Shown here: piece after piece, positions 54,430 through 63,542 of the stretch | Layout: every line of letters begins with the position of its first letter | Position numbering within the stretch: the stretch's first letter is position 1 | Source: JAKFDI01 sp044508835 | GTDB lineage: Bacteria; Pseudomonadota; Gammaproteobacteria; Burkholderiales; Burkholderiaceae_C | Reading direction: 5' to 3' | Length of the DNA: 64,000 nucleotides | Assembly (NCBI GenBank): GCA_044508835.1 | Contig: JBIQHD010000003.1 | Span: 62,001 to 126,000 of the forward strand | Program-made: the position numbers and the translations under genes | Notes under the pieces: generated by a model | Told to the model about the DNA's origin: nothing | Databases searched by the model: none | What the model saw: only the letters and a program-made list of their open reading frames with translations

Positions 54430-55257
54430 TCAGCGCAGGGTGGCGAGGTAGGCCGCCATGTCGCGCGCGTCCTGCTCGCTCACGCCGAGCGCCGGCATCG
54501 CCGTTTGCGGGTCGACGCCCTGCGGGTCGCGCAGCCACCGCGCCATGGCCTCGGGGCCGTTGGGCAGCACGCCGGCGATGAGGCGGCGGCTCGCCATGCC
54601 GGCGAGCGGCGGCCCCACCTGCACGTCCGGCCCGGTCACGCCGGGAATGACGTGGCAGTTGTTGCAGGCGTAGTGGTGGAAGGTCCCGCGCCCGATCCGG
54701 GCATCGCCGGGCCGGGTGGCCGCCACCGCCGCGGCCCCGCGGCACTGGCCCGCGCCGTCCGCCAGCGCCGCCTCGAACGCCGCCGGCGTGTAGCCCGGCA
54801 GCCGCTGCACGAAGGCCACCACCGCCCACAGCTCGCCCTCGCTCAGGCGGTGCTGCCATGCGGGCATGCCGGTCATCTTCAGCCCGCGGCGGGTGATCCA
54901 GTAGAGCTCGCGCGCACGCCAGTGCGCCGGCGCGTCGACCAGCGGGCCGGGCAGCGGCTGCATGGCCAGGCCGATGGGCTCGGGCGCGGCGCCCGGGCCG
55001 CCGTGGCACTGCAGGCACAGCTCGCCGTAGCAGGCGGCACCCTGGCGAATGAGCCGCTCGTCGTGCAGCGGCGGCTCCTCGATGCCGCGCGCGCGCAGCG
55101 CGACCGAGCGGCTCATCGCCACGCGCAGCATCGAATAGACCGGCTGCGTGTGCTGCGCCGTCACCGACACGTCGTACGCGCCGATCCAGACGAACGCCGC
55201 CGCCCCGGCCCCGCCCGCGAGCGCGGCGGCCAGCAGCGTGAGCAGGGCCGTCTTCAT
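54430..55257 (-). CDS. Dihaem c-type cytochrome
   Basis: 275 aa. The N-terminal helix (about 2-26) acts as signal or anchor. Two haem sites are visible: CLQCH (about 88) and CNNCH (about 195), each followed by a Met ligand candidate (MTGMPAW and TAMPALGVS). The C-terminal domain is strikingly like the small cytochrome encoded divergently at 55395. ATG 55257 is used; GTG 55263 is possible. Likely periplasmic electron donor to the oxidase cluster next to it. Confidence 0.9.
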   Translation of the reverse strand: MKTALLTLLAAALAGGAGAAAFVWIGAYDVSVTAQHTQPVYSMLRVAMSRSVALRARGIEEPPLHDERLIRQGAACYGELCLQCHGGPGAAPEPIGLAMQPLPGPLVDAPAHWRARELYWITRRGLKMTGMPAWQHRLSEGELWAVVAFVQRLPGYTPAAFEAALADGAGQCRGAAAVAATRPGDARIGRGTFHHYACNNCHVIPGVTGPDVQVGPPLAGMASRRLIAGVLPNGPEAMARWLRDPQGVDPQTAMPALGVSEQDARDMAAYLATLR

Positions 55258-55394
55258 GCGCACGCTGTCAGCTTTCCCGAAGCGCGTGTAGCGCTTACCG
55301 GGCCGCCCCGCGGGGCGGCGGCGAAAGAAGGCGCAGCGCCGGGCGCGTCGTATGCCGAGTCCATGGCCGACGACGAAGCAATCTCCGAACCCAG

Positions 55395-55760
55395 ATGCAC
55401 CGCCCCCTGCTCGCCGCCATGCTGCCCGCCGCGCTCGCCCTGCTGGCGGCCTGCGCCGACCGGCTCGACCCGGCGCCGCCGCCTGGCGCCGAGCGCGGCC
55501 GGCGGCTGCTGGCGCAGTACCACTGCGGCAGCTGCCACACGATCCCCGGCGTGGCCGCCGCGCGCGGCACGCTGGCGGTGACGCTGGAGGGCATCGGCCG
55601 GCGCAGCTACCTCGCCGGCCACGTGCCCAACGGCGCCGAGCAGCTGGTGCAGTGGATCGTCGACCCGGCCTCGCTGGTGCCGGGCACCACGATGCCGCGC
55701 ATGGGCGTGTCGCCCGAGGACGCGCGCGACATCGCCGCCTACCTGCGGAGCCTGCGTTGA
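55395..55760 (+). CDS. Lipoprotein monohaem cytochrome c
   Basis: 121 aa. The lipobox LLAAC at about 16-20 makes it a membrane-anchored lipoprotein. Haem motif CGSCHTIPGV, and distal Met in TTMPRMGVSPEDARD. First gene of a four-gene oxidase operon and a near duplicate of the C-terminal half of the divergent dihaem cytochrome. It may bring electrons to the CuA subunit that follows. Confidence 0.9.
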   Translation: MHRPLLAAMLPAALALLAACADRLDPAPPPGAERGRRLLAQYHCGSCHTIPGVAAARGTLAVTLEGIGRRSYLAGHVPNGAEQLVQWIVDPASLVPGTTMPRMGVSPEDARDIAAYLRSLR

Positions 55761-56671
55761 GCGCGCTGCAGCGCGTCACGCCGCAGGGCGCCGTGCTCAC
55801 CGAGATGAGCTGGGTGCTGATCGTGGGCGCGACGCTGGTCTTCGTCGTCGTGATGGGGCTGCTCGCCCGCGCCGTGGCCGGGCGCGGGCGCCCGGCGGGC
55901 GCCGTGCTGTGGGTGGCGGGCGGCGGCTTCCTGTTCCCGGTGGCGGTGCTGTCGGCGCTGCTGGCCTACACCACCGTGCGCAGCGCACAGCTCGCGGCCG
56001 ACCGGCCGGCCGGGGCGCTGGTCGTCGGCGTGGTGGGAAAGATGTGGTGGTGGGAGCTGCGCTACCGCGACCCGGCGAGCGGGCGCGACGTGCTCGTCGC
56101 CAACGAGCTGCGCGTGCCGGTGGGGCGGCCGGTGACGCTGGGCCTGGCCACCGGCGACGTGATCCACAGCTTCTGGGTGCCCGCTCTCGGCGGCAAGGTC
56201 GACATGGTGCCGGGGCGCGTGCACCAGCTGCGCTTCACCGTGCGCGAGGCCGGCACCTGGCGCGGCCAGTGCGCCGAGTACTGCGGCGATCAGCACGCCA
56301 AGATGGCGCTGCCGGTGGTGGCGATGCCGGCGGACGCGTTCGACGCCTGGCTCGCCGCGCAGGCGCGGCCGGCCGCGGCCCCCGCCGACGCCCGGGCGCT
56401 GCGCGGGCGCGAGGTGTTCGCCGAGCAGCGCTGCGCCGCCTGCCACACGGTGCGCGGCGTGGCCGAGGAAGCAGCGCTCGGCCCGGACCTCACGCACGTC
56501 GGCAGCCGCCTCACGCTGGCGGCCGGCGAGCTGCCGATGGGCGAGGACGCGCTGCGCCGCTGGATCGCCGACCCGCAGGCCGTGAAGCCCGGCGCGCGCA
56601 TGCCGGCCTACCACCGCCTCGACGACGCCGCGCTGCAGGCGCTGTCGGCCTGGCTGCTGTCGCTGCGGTGA
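55757..56671 (+). CDS. Cytochrome c oxidase subunit II with fused cytochrome c (caa3 type)
   Basis: 304 aa. Two N-terminal helices (about 20-40 and 55-75), then the CuA cupredoxin domain with HSFWVPALGGKVDMVPGR and CAEYCGDQHAKM, giving the ligands His, two Cys, Glu, His and Met. A C-terminal cytochrome c domain has CAACHTVRGV. The TTG at 55757 overlaps the previous stop as TTGA; the retained VTPQGAVLTEMSW start is normal for subunit II. ATG 55805 is an alternative. Confidence 0.92.
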   Translation: MSALQRVTPQGAVLTEMSWVLIVGATLVFVVVMGLLARAVAGRGRPAGAVLWVAGGGFLFPVAVLSALLAYTTVRSAQLAADRPAGALVVGVVGKMWWWELRYRDPASGRDVLVANELRVPVGRPVTLGLATGDVIHSFWVPALGGKVDMVPGRVHQLRFTVREAGTWRGQCAEYCGDQHAKMALPVVAMPADAFDAWLAAQARPAAAPADARALRGREVFAEQRCAACHTVRGVAEEAALGPDLTHVGSRLTLAAGELPMGEDALRRWIADPQAVKPGARMPAYHRLDDAALQALSAWLLSLR

Positions 56672-59175
56672 TGCGCGACGGCCTGCCCAGCACCCTGCCC
56701 CGCCCGCCGGAGGAGCTGCGGCAGCTCGAGGCCGTGTGGGCGCTGCCGCCCGGCTGGCGCGTCTTCTCGTCGGTGAACAACACGACCATCGGCGTGCTCT
56801 ACATCGGCGTCTCGCTGCTGTTCTTCGTGCTCGCCGGCGTGCTGGCGCTGCTGATGCGCGCGCAGCTCGCGGTGCCGGACAACGGCCTGGTGGGCCCCAC
56901 GCTCTACAACCAGCTCTTCACCATGCACGGCACGGTGATGATGTTCCTCTTCGCCGTGCCGGTGGTCGAGGCCGTGGCCGTGTACCTGCTGCCGGGCATG
57001 CTGGGCGCGCGCGACCTGCCGTTCCCGCGGCTGTCGGCCTATGCCTTCTGGGCCTACGCGATCGGCGGGCTGGCTTTCTTCTCGACGATCTTCTTCGGCC
57101 TGTCTCCGGCCGGCGGCTGGTTCATGTACCCGCCGCTCACCGGCATGGCGCAGTCGCCGGGGCTGAACGCCGACTTCTGGCTGCTGGGCATCGGCTTCAT
57201 CGAGATCTCGGCGATCGCCGGGGCCATCGAGCTCATCGTCGGCATCCTCATGATGCGCACGCCGGGCATGTCGCTCGCCCGCATGCCGATCTACGCCTGG
57301 GCGATGCTGGTGGTGGGGCTGATGATCGTGTTCGCCTTCCCGGCGGTGATCGCCGGCACCGCCCTGCTGGAGCTGGAGCGCGCCTTCGACTGGCCCTTCT
57401 TCATCGCCGAGCGCGGCGGCGACCCCATCGTGTGGCAGCACCTGTTCTGGTTCTTCGGCCACCCGGAGGTCTACATCATCTTCCTGCCCGCCGCGGGCCT
57501 CGTCTCGATGATGGTGCCGGTGCTCGCGCGCACGCCGCTGGTGGGCCACCGCGCCATCGTCGTCGCGCTGGTGGCGGTGGGCTTCTTCAGCTTCGCGCTG
57601 TGGGCGCACCACATGTTCACCGCCGGCCTGGGGGTGCTGCAGATGACGCTGGTGTCGGCGGCCAGCCTCGCGGTGGCCGTGCCCACCGGCATGCAGGTGT
57701 TCGCCTGGCTCGCCACGCTGTGGCGCGGGCGGCTGGTCATCAACGGCGCGTCGCTGTTCCTGCTCGGCTTCTTCTTCATCTTCGTGCTGGGCGGCCTCAC
57801 CGGCGTGATGGTGGCGGTGCTGCCCTTCGACACCCAGGTGCACGACACCTACTTCGTCGTCGCCCACTTCCACTACGTGCTGATCGGCGGCATGGTGTTC
57901 CCGCTGTTCGCCGCGCTCTACCACTGGACGCCGGTGTTCAACGGCCACCGCCTGTCCGAGCGCCTGGCGCGCTGGGTGGCCGCTCTGATGTTCGCGGGCT
58001 TCAACCTCGCGTTCTTCCCCATGCACGTGGCCGGGCTGATGGGCATGCCGCGGCGCGTCTACACCTATGCCGACGGCCTGGGCTGGACCCTGCCGAACCT
58101 GCTGTCGTCGATCGGCGCGGCGGTGTTCGCGCTCGGCGTGCTGCTGTTCTTCGCCGACGCCGTGCGCACCTGGCTGAAGCCGAAGCGGCGCCACGGCGAC
58201 CCGTGGCGCGCGGCCACGCTCGAATGGCTGCCCAACGGGCAGTACGGCAGCCGCAGCATGCCGCAGGTCGACGCGCGCGATCCGCTGTGGGCGCATCCCG
58301 CGCTGGCGCAGGAGGTGGAGGCCGGCGCCCACTGGCTGCCCGGCAACCCCACGGGCCGGCGCGAGGCGCTGATCACCAGCCCGCGCGCCGCCACGCCGCG
58401 GCACCTGATCGTGCTGCCCGGCGACGGCTGGTGGCCGCTGCTGGCGGCAGCCGGCACGGCGGGCTTCTTCCTGCTGCTCACCGTCAAGCTGACGGCGGCG
58501 GCCTGGGCCTGCGGCCTCGTCGCGGTGGCGAGCGTGCTGCGCTGGCTGTGGGACACCGACCCGCGCCCGCCCCTTCCGCACGTGCCGGTCGGCGACGGCG
58601 TGCGGGTACCGGTGCGGGCCGCCGGCGCGCGTTCGCATTCGTGGTGGGGCACGGTCATCCTCGTCGTGGTGGACCTGAGCATCTGCGCCTCCTTCGTGTT
58701 CGCGCACCTGCACGTGTCGATGCGCGCCGAGGTCTGCCCGCCGCCGGGCGCGAGCCTGCCGGCGTCCGGCGGCGTGGCGGCGGCGGCGGCGCTGTGGCTC
58801 GCCGGCGCGGGGACGATGGCCTTCGCGATGGCCCGCGGCCCCGCCCTCGGCCGCGGGTGGCTGGCCGTGCTGGCGGGCACGGCGCTGGCCTGCACCGCGG
58901 GCGGCTTCGGCCTGGTGCTGGAGGCGCACGCCGGCCTCGACCCCCGGGCGGACGCCTGGAGCGCCACGGTGGGCGCGCTGGTCGCCTACCAGGGCCTGCA
59001 CGTCGCGGTGCTGGCGGTGATGGGCGCCTACCTGATCGCCCGCATCCTGGGCGGCCGGCTCGCCGCCGATGCGCGCGCCACGCTCGACAACACCGGCCTC
59101 ATGTGGGGGGCCGCCGCGCTGCAAGCGGTGGCGACGATGGCGGTCGTGCAGTGGCTGCCTGCGTGGATGGCATGA
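56671..59175 (+). CDS. Cytochrome c oxidase subunit I fused to subunit III (CoxA-CoxC)
   Basis: 834 aa. The first about 520 residues are subunit I: haem ligands His86 (FTMHGTVMM) and His401 (AHFHYVL), CuB ligands His264, His313 and His314 (HPEVY, WAHHMF), and cross-linked Tyr268. His399 lies in the same AHFHY motif. D-channel Asp115 (GARDLPFPR) is present. In the K-channel the segment reads AVPTGMQVFAWLATLW with Gln342 where canonical enzymes have Lys. The C-terminal about 210 residues form a subunit III-like region with five or more helices. Starts at TGATG after subunit II. No CtaA, CtaB or Cox11 genes are nearby. Confidence 0.93.
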   Translation: MRDGLPSTLPRPPEELRQLEAVWALPPGWRVFSSVNNTTIGVLYIGVSLLFFVLAGVLALLMRAQLAVPDNGLVGPTLYNQLFTMHGTVMMFLFAVPVVEAVAVYLLPGMLGARDLPFPRLSAYAFWAYAIGGLAFFSTIFFGLSPAGGWFMYPPLTGMAQSPGLNADFWLLGIGFIEISAIAGAIELIVGILMMRTPGMSLARMPIYAWAMLVVGLMIVFAFPAVIAGTALLELERAFDWPFFIAERGGDPIVWQHLFWFFGHPEVYIIFLPAAGLVSMMVPVLARTPLVGHRAIVVALVAVGFFSFALWAHHMFTAGLGVLQMTLVSAASLAVAVPTGMQVFAWLATLWRGRLVINGASLFLLGFFFIFVLGGLTGVMVAVLPFDTQVHDTYFVVAHFHYVLIGGMVFPLFAALYHWTPVFNGHRLSERLARWVAALMFAGFNLAFFPMHVAGLMGMPRRVYTYADGLGWTLPNLLSSIGAAVFALGVLLFFADAVRTWLKPKRRHGDPWRAATLEWLPNGQYGSRSMPQVDARDPLWAHPALAQEVEAGAHWLPGNPTGRREALITSPRAATPRHLIVLPGDGWWPLLAAAGTAGFFLLLTVKLTAAAWACGLVAVASVLRWLWDTDPRPPLPHVPVGDGVRVPVRAAGARSHSWWGTVILVVVDLSICASFVFAHLHVSMRAEVCPPPGASLPASGGVAAAAALWLAGAGTMAFAMARGPALGRGWLAVLAGTALACTAGGFGLVLEAHAGLDPRADAWSATVGALVAYQGLHVAVLAVMGAYLIARILGGRLAADARATLDNTGLMWGAAALQAVATMAVVQWLPAWMA

Positions 59176-59528
59176 ACGATCGCCCGCCCGCCGACGGGTT
59201 CGGCCCCGCCTCGCGCGAGGCGCTGGCGGCGCTGCTGCTGTGGGCCGCGCACTTCGGCGCGACCTACGTGTTCGTCGCCGCGGGCTGCGTCTCGCCGCTG
59301 CGCGACATGGCCTGGGCCGGCGTGCCGGTGATCCGCCTCGGGCTGCTGGCGATGACCGTGCCGCTGGCCGCCTGGCTCGCGTGGCGGGCGTTCCCGGGCC
59401 TGCGCCGCGCGGGCGGCGGCGGATCGCTGCTGCGCATGGCGCGCGCCGGCGGCAGCCTGCTGGCGGCCGTGGCCGTCGGCTGGACGCTGCTGCCGATGTT
59501 CGCGCTGCCGGTGTGCGGCGCGATGTAG
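59172..59528 (+). CDS. Small membrane protein, last gene of the oxidase operon
   Basis: 118 aa with about three helices (about 17-39, 50-68 and 90-112). No recognised domain. Overlaps the CoxA-CoxC stop by four bases (ATGA), so it is translated with it. Could be a small oxidase subunit or assembly factor, by position only. The sequence gives no cofactor ligands that I can identify. Confidence 0.7.
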   Translation: MNDRPPADGFGPASREALAALLLWAAHFGATYVFVAAGCVSPLRDMAWAGVPVIRLGLLAMTVPLAAWLAWRAFPGLRRAGGGGSLLRMARAGGSLLAAVAVGWTLLPMFALPVCGAM

Positions 59529-59538
59529 CGCGCCGCCG

Positions 59539-60453
<915 letters not shown>

Positions 60454-60510
60454 GGCGAGGTCCTTGGGCGGGGGTGCGGGGCGGTGGGCGATCCTAGCGG
60501 GCGGCGAGGA

Positions 60511-60537
60511 CCGTTCGGGCTGAGGTATCGAAGCCCC
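60511..60537 (-). repeat. 27-bp dispersed repeat, copy 2
   Basis: Exact reverse complement of bases 31625-31651. It lies between the EamA gene end (60548) and the DUF808 start (60453), in the latter's upstream region. Unlike copy 1 it has no adjoining sequence that folds it into a long hairpin. Confidence 0.75.
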
Positions 60538-60547
60538 GCGTGCGGTA

Positions 60548-61498
60548 TCAGGCCCCGGCGGCGACGCGCCGGCGCGCCTCGCGCCGCGCGATCCAGATCG
60601 TCGAGGCGCAGATCACCGCCCCGCCGATCAGCGTCGAGCGGGCCGGCGTCTCGGCGAAGACCAGCCAGCCGAAGAGACCGGCCCAGACCAGGTCCATGAA
60701 CTTCACCGACTGCGTGGCCGAGATGTCGGCCACGAGGTAGGAGCGGGTCAGGCAGTAGTGGCCGCCGCTGCCGAGCAGCCCGCACACCGCGAAGCCGAAC
60801 CACTGCCCGGGCGTGGGCGGCTGCCAGTTCATCAGCCCGAGCGGCAGGCTCAGCAGCATGACGGTGAGCGCCTGCCACATCACGATCACGCGCGCCGTCT
60901 CGTAGCGCGTGAGCGCCTTCGTCATGAGGAAGGAGGCGGCGAACACCGGCGCCGAGGCCAGCATCACCAACTGGTAGAAGCCGCCGCTGCCCGACAGCTT
61001 GGGCGCCAGCACGATGAGCACGCCGGTCAGCCCCAGGCCCGCGGCCAGCCACCGCTCCCAGCGCATCGGCTCGCGGAAGAACAGCCACGCGCCCAGCATG
61101 ATGAAGATCGGTCCGGTGAAGCCGATGGCCGTCATGTCGGCCAGCGAGATGCGCGGCAGCGCCACGAACCACAGCATCAGCCCGAGCGTGTGCAGCGCGC
61201 CGCGGGTGAACTGGCCGGCCATGTTCTTCGGCCGGAACGCCGCCAGGCCCGCCCGCAGCACCAGCGGCAGCAGCACCAGCGTGCCGAAGAGGTAGCGCAG
61301 GAACTGCGTCTGGAACGGGTCCAGCGTGAGCGTCAGCGCCCGCATCAGCGTGTTCAGCATGCAGAACACGAGGCCGGCGGCGGCGCTCCACAGCAGGCCG
61401 CGGGTGGTGGCGTCCAGGGCGGCGCCGCGGCGCTCGCAGGCGTGGCGCAGGCGGATCCACCAAGGCGCCGGAGCGGCGCAATCCGTCTCAGCGTTCAC
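60548..61498 (-). CDS. EamA/DMT-family membrane transporter
   Basis: 316 aa with ten hydrophobic helices in two EamA repeats (about 30-160 and 175-305). NTLMRALTLTLDPFQTQFLRY and FTGPIFIMLGAWLFFREPM fit the drug/metabolite transporter superfamily. Substrate unknown; such proteins export amino acids, metabolites or drugs. Stands alone. Confidence 0.9.
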   Translation of the reverse strand: MNAETDCAAPAPWWIRLRHACERRGAALDATTRGLLWSAAAGLVFCMLNTLMRALTLTLDPFQTQFLRYLFGTLVLLPLVLRAGLAAFRPKNMAGQFTRGALHTLGLMLWFVALPRISLADMTAIGFTGPIFIMLGAWLFFREPMRWERWLAAGLGLTGVLIVLAPKLSGSGGFYQLVMLASAPVFAASFLMTKALTRYETARVIVMWQALTVMLLSLPLGLMNWQPPTPGQWFGFAVCGLLGSGGHYCLTRSYLVADISATQSVKFMDLVWAGLFGWLVFAETPARSTLIGGAVICASTIWIARREARRRVAAGA

Positions 61499-61576
61499 GT
61501 CGACAACCCATGGCGCGCCAGTCTACGGGCGCTCGAATACCCGTGCTGTCACCTGCGCGGCGCCCGGCGGGCGCCA

Positions 61577-62725
61577 CTACGCGGCGGCCATCTGCGGCCG
61601 GTGGGCGGCGACGCGGTTGCGCCCGGCGGCCTTGGCGCGGTAGAGCGCCTGGTCGGCATGGCGCAGCACCTGCGCGGCCGAGGCCGTGGCCTGCGCCTCG
61701 GCCGTCGCCACGCCGATCGACAGCGTGGCCGAGAGCTGCGTCCCGTCGAAGGCCACCCGCACGCGCGCGAAGGCCTCGCGGCAGGCTTCCGCCCGCGCCG
61801 CGGCGGCGGCCTGGGGCGTGCCGGGCAGCAGCAGCAGGAACTCCTCGCCGCCGTAGCGGCAGATCACGTCGGCCGTGCGCGCATGCTCGCGCAGCAGGTG
61901 CGCGAGCTGGTGCAGCACCGCATCGCCGGCCTGGTGGCCGTGGGTGTCGTTGACCTGCTTGAAGTGGTCGATGTCGATCAGCAGCAGGCTCAGCGGCAGG
62001 CCCTCGCGCCGGCAGCGCGCCAGCTCGTGCGCCATCGCGGCGTCGAAGTAGCGGCGGTTGTACAGGCCGGTCAGCGGGTCGCGGTCGGCCTGGTCGCGCA
62101 GGCGCGCCTCGAGCTGGTGGATGTCGTCGAGCCGGCGGTGCAGCTCGCGGTTGGCCGCCTGCAGCGCCTGCTCGCCCTGGCGCAGCTGCTCGCGCGTGCG
62201 GTGCAGGTCGACGGCGCGCGCGTAGGCGCCCTCGGCCACGACGAGCAGGTAGGCCGCGAGGCAGGCGATGCACAGCCCCGTGGCGAGGGGGCCGGTGTGC
62301 GGCGCGAGGTGCCAGCCCGCCGCGGCCACGCCCAGCGCCACGCCGGCGGCCATGGCGGCCAGCGCCCGCGGCAGCCCGCGCACGCCGTGGAAGGACGTGT
62401 GGCTGATCGCGGCGCTGACGAGCAGCAGCACCGTGATCCACACCGGAAAGCCGAGCGCCGCCACCCAGATGCCGAAGAGCCCGCCGTCCAGCAGCACCGA
62501 GCGCAGCTCGGTCCGCTTCGGATCGGCCGCGCGCCGCGAATGCGCGTAGACGAGGTGCGGGTAGACGAGGAAATGCAGCGCCAGCAGCCCCCAGGCGACG
62601 CCGCCCGCACCGGTGTCGTGCAGGTGCACCCCGATCGCCGCGAAGGCCAGGGCGAAGGACACGCCCCGGTTGCGGTAGTTCATGCGCACGATCCAGTGGT
62701 CGCGCTTGCGGGGGCCAGGGGTCAT
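61577..62725 (-). CDS. Diguanylate cyclase with MASE2 membrane domain
   Basis: 382 aa. An AdrA-like MASE2 region with several helices (about 20-165), a coiled coil (about 170-212) and a GGDEF domain. Active-site GGEEF at 292-296 and inhibitory I-site RTAD at 283-286, exactly five residues before it. It should make cyclic-di-GMP and be product-inhibited. The start is the ATG at 62725 (MTPGPRKRDHWIVRM). Likely affects motility and matrix, perhaps the polysaccharide and pili in this window. Confidence 0.92.
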   Translation of the reverse strand: MTPGPRKRDHWIVRMNYRNRGVSFALAFAAIGVHLHDTGAGGVAWGLLALHFLVYPHLVYAHSRRAADPKRTELRSVLLDGGLFGIWVAALGFPVWITVLLLVSAAISHTSFHGVRGLPRALAAMAAGVALGVAAAGWHLAPHTGPLATGLCIACLAAYLLVVAEGAYARAVDLHRTREQLRQGEQALQAANRELHRRLDDIHQLEARLRDQADRDPLTGLYNRRYFDAAMAHELARCRREGLPLSLLLIDIDHFKQVNDTHGHQAGDAVLHQLAHLLREHARTADVICRYGGEEFLLLLPGTPQAAAAARAEACREAFARVRVAFDGTQLSATLSIGVATAEAQATASAAQVLRHADQALYRAKAAGRNRVAAHRPQMAAA

Positions 62726-62882
62726 CGAAAGACAGCCGCGCGCGGCAGGGCCGCACGCACGGATCGGGATAACCCTTGGACTCTACCCTCGGGACGCGCC
62801 GCGCACGGGCCGCGCAGTGTGCGATCCGACCGCCGCAGCCCGATCCGTTGGATGCCCGCCGCGGAACGCGCCGGGCCGGCCC

Positions 62883-63542
62883 CTAGCCCTTGAGCTCCAG
62901 GAACCCGCCCCGCCCCGCGGCGCCCGCCCGCGCGAGCAGCTCGGCGGTGGCGCAGATGTGGGCTTCCAGCGCCAGGGCCGCCCGCGCCTCCTGCCCGGAC
63001 ATGGCCATCTCGAAGATCTGCCGGTGCTCGGCATGCACGTCGCGGCTGCCGTCGGCCAGGCCGATGGCGTAGCGCCGGTAGCGCTCGCTGTGGCGGCCGA
63101 GCAGCCGCAGCACCTTCATCGTCCACGGCGAATCGCAGGCGGCGATCAGCGCCTCGTGGAAGCGCAGGTTGCGCTGTTCCCAGCCGGCACGCTGGTCGGG
63201 CCGGATCGGCTGCTCGAACGCCGAGAGCTCGTCGTAGGCCTGCTGCAGCTGCGCGCGCCAGGCCGCGTCGCCGCGGCGGATGGACTGGCGCAGGGCGTCG
63301 ATCTCGACGTGCAGGCGCAGCCGCGTCAGGTCTTCCAGGTCGGCCAGCGCCATCGGCGCGACGCGGAAGCCGCGCTGGCCCTCGGCCACCACCAGCGCGT
63401 CGCTGACCAGCCGCGTGATCGCCTCGCGCAGCGTGCCGGCGCCGACCTGGTAGCGCGCCTTCAGGTGCGCGACGCGCAGCTTCTCGCCGGGCGCCAGGCG
63501 GCCCTCGACGATGACCAGGGAGAGGAAGGCGCGCTTGGCCAT
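62883..63542 (-). CDS. GntR family transcriptional regulator, FCD subfamily
   Basis: 219 aa. The N-terminal winged helix (about 1-65) has EKLRVAHLKARYQVGAGTLREAITRLVSD. The FCD effector domain (about 75-210) has the His residues of the usual metal-carboxylate site, including LRFHEALIAACDSP and HAEHRQIFEMAMSG. Its ATG shares one base with the stop of the sigma-54 activator gene, so the two are co-translated. The missing ligand and target cannot be inferred from this window. Confidence 0.9.
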   Translation of the reverse strand: MAKRAFLSLVIVEGRLAPGEKLRVAHLKARYQVGAGTLREAITRLVSDALVVAEGQRGFRVAPMALADLEDLTRLRLHVEIDALRQSIRRGDAAWRAQLQQAYDELSAFEQPIRPDQRAGWEQRNLRFHEALIAACDSPWTMKVLRLLGRHSERYRRYAIGLADGSRDVHAEHRQIFEMAMSGQEARAALALEAHICATAELLARAGAAGRGGFLELKG

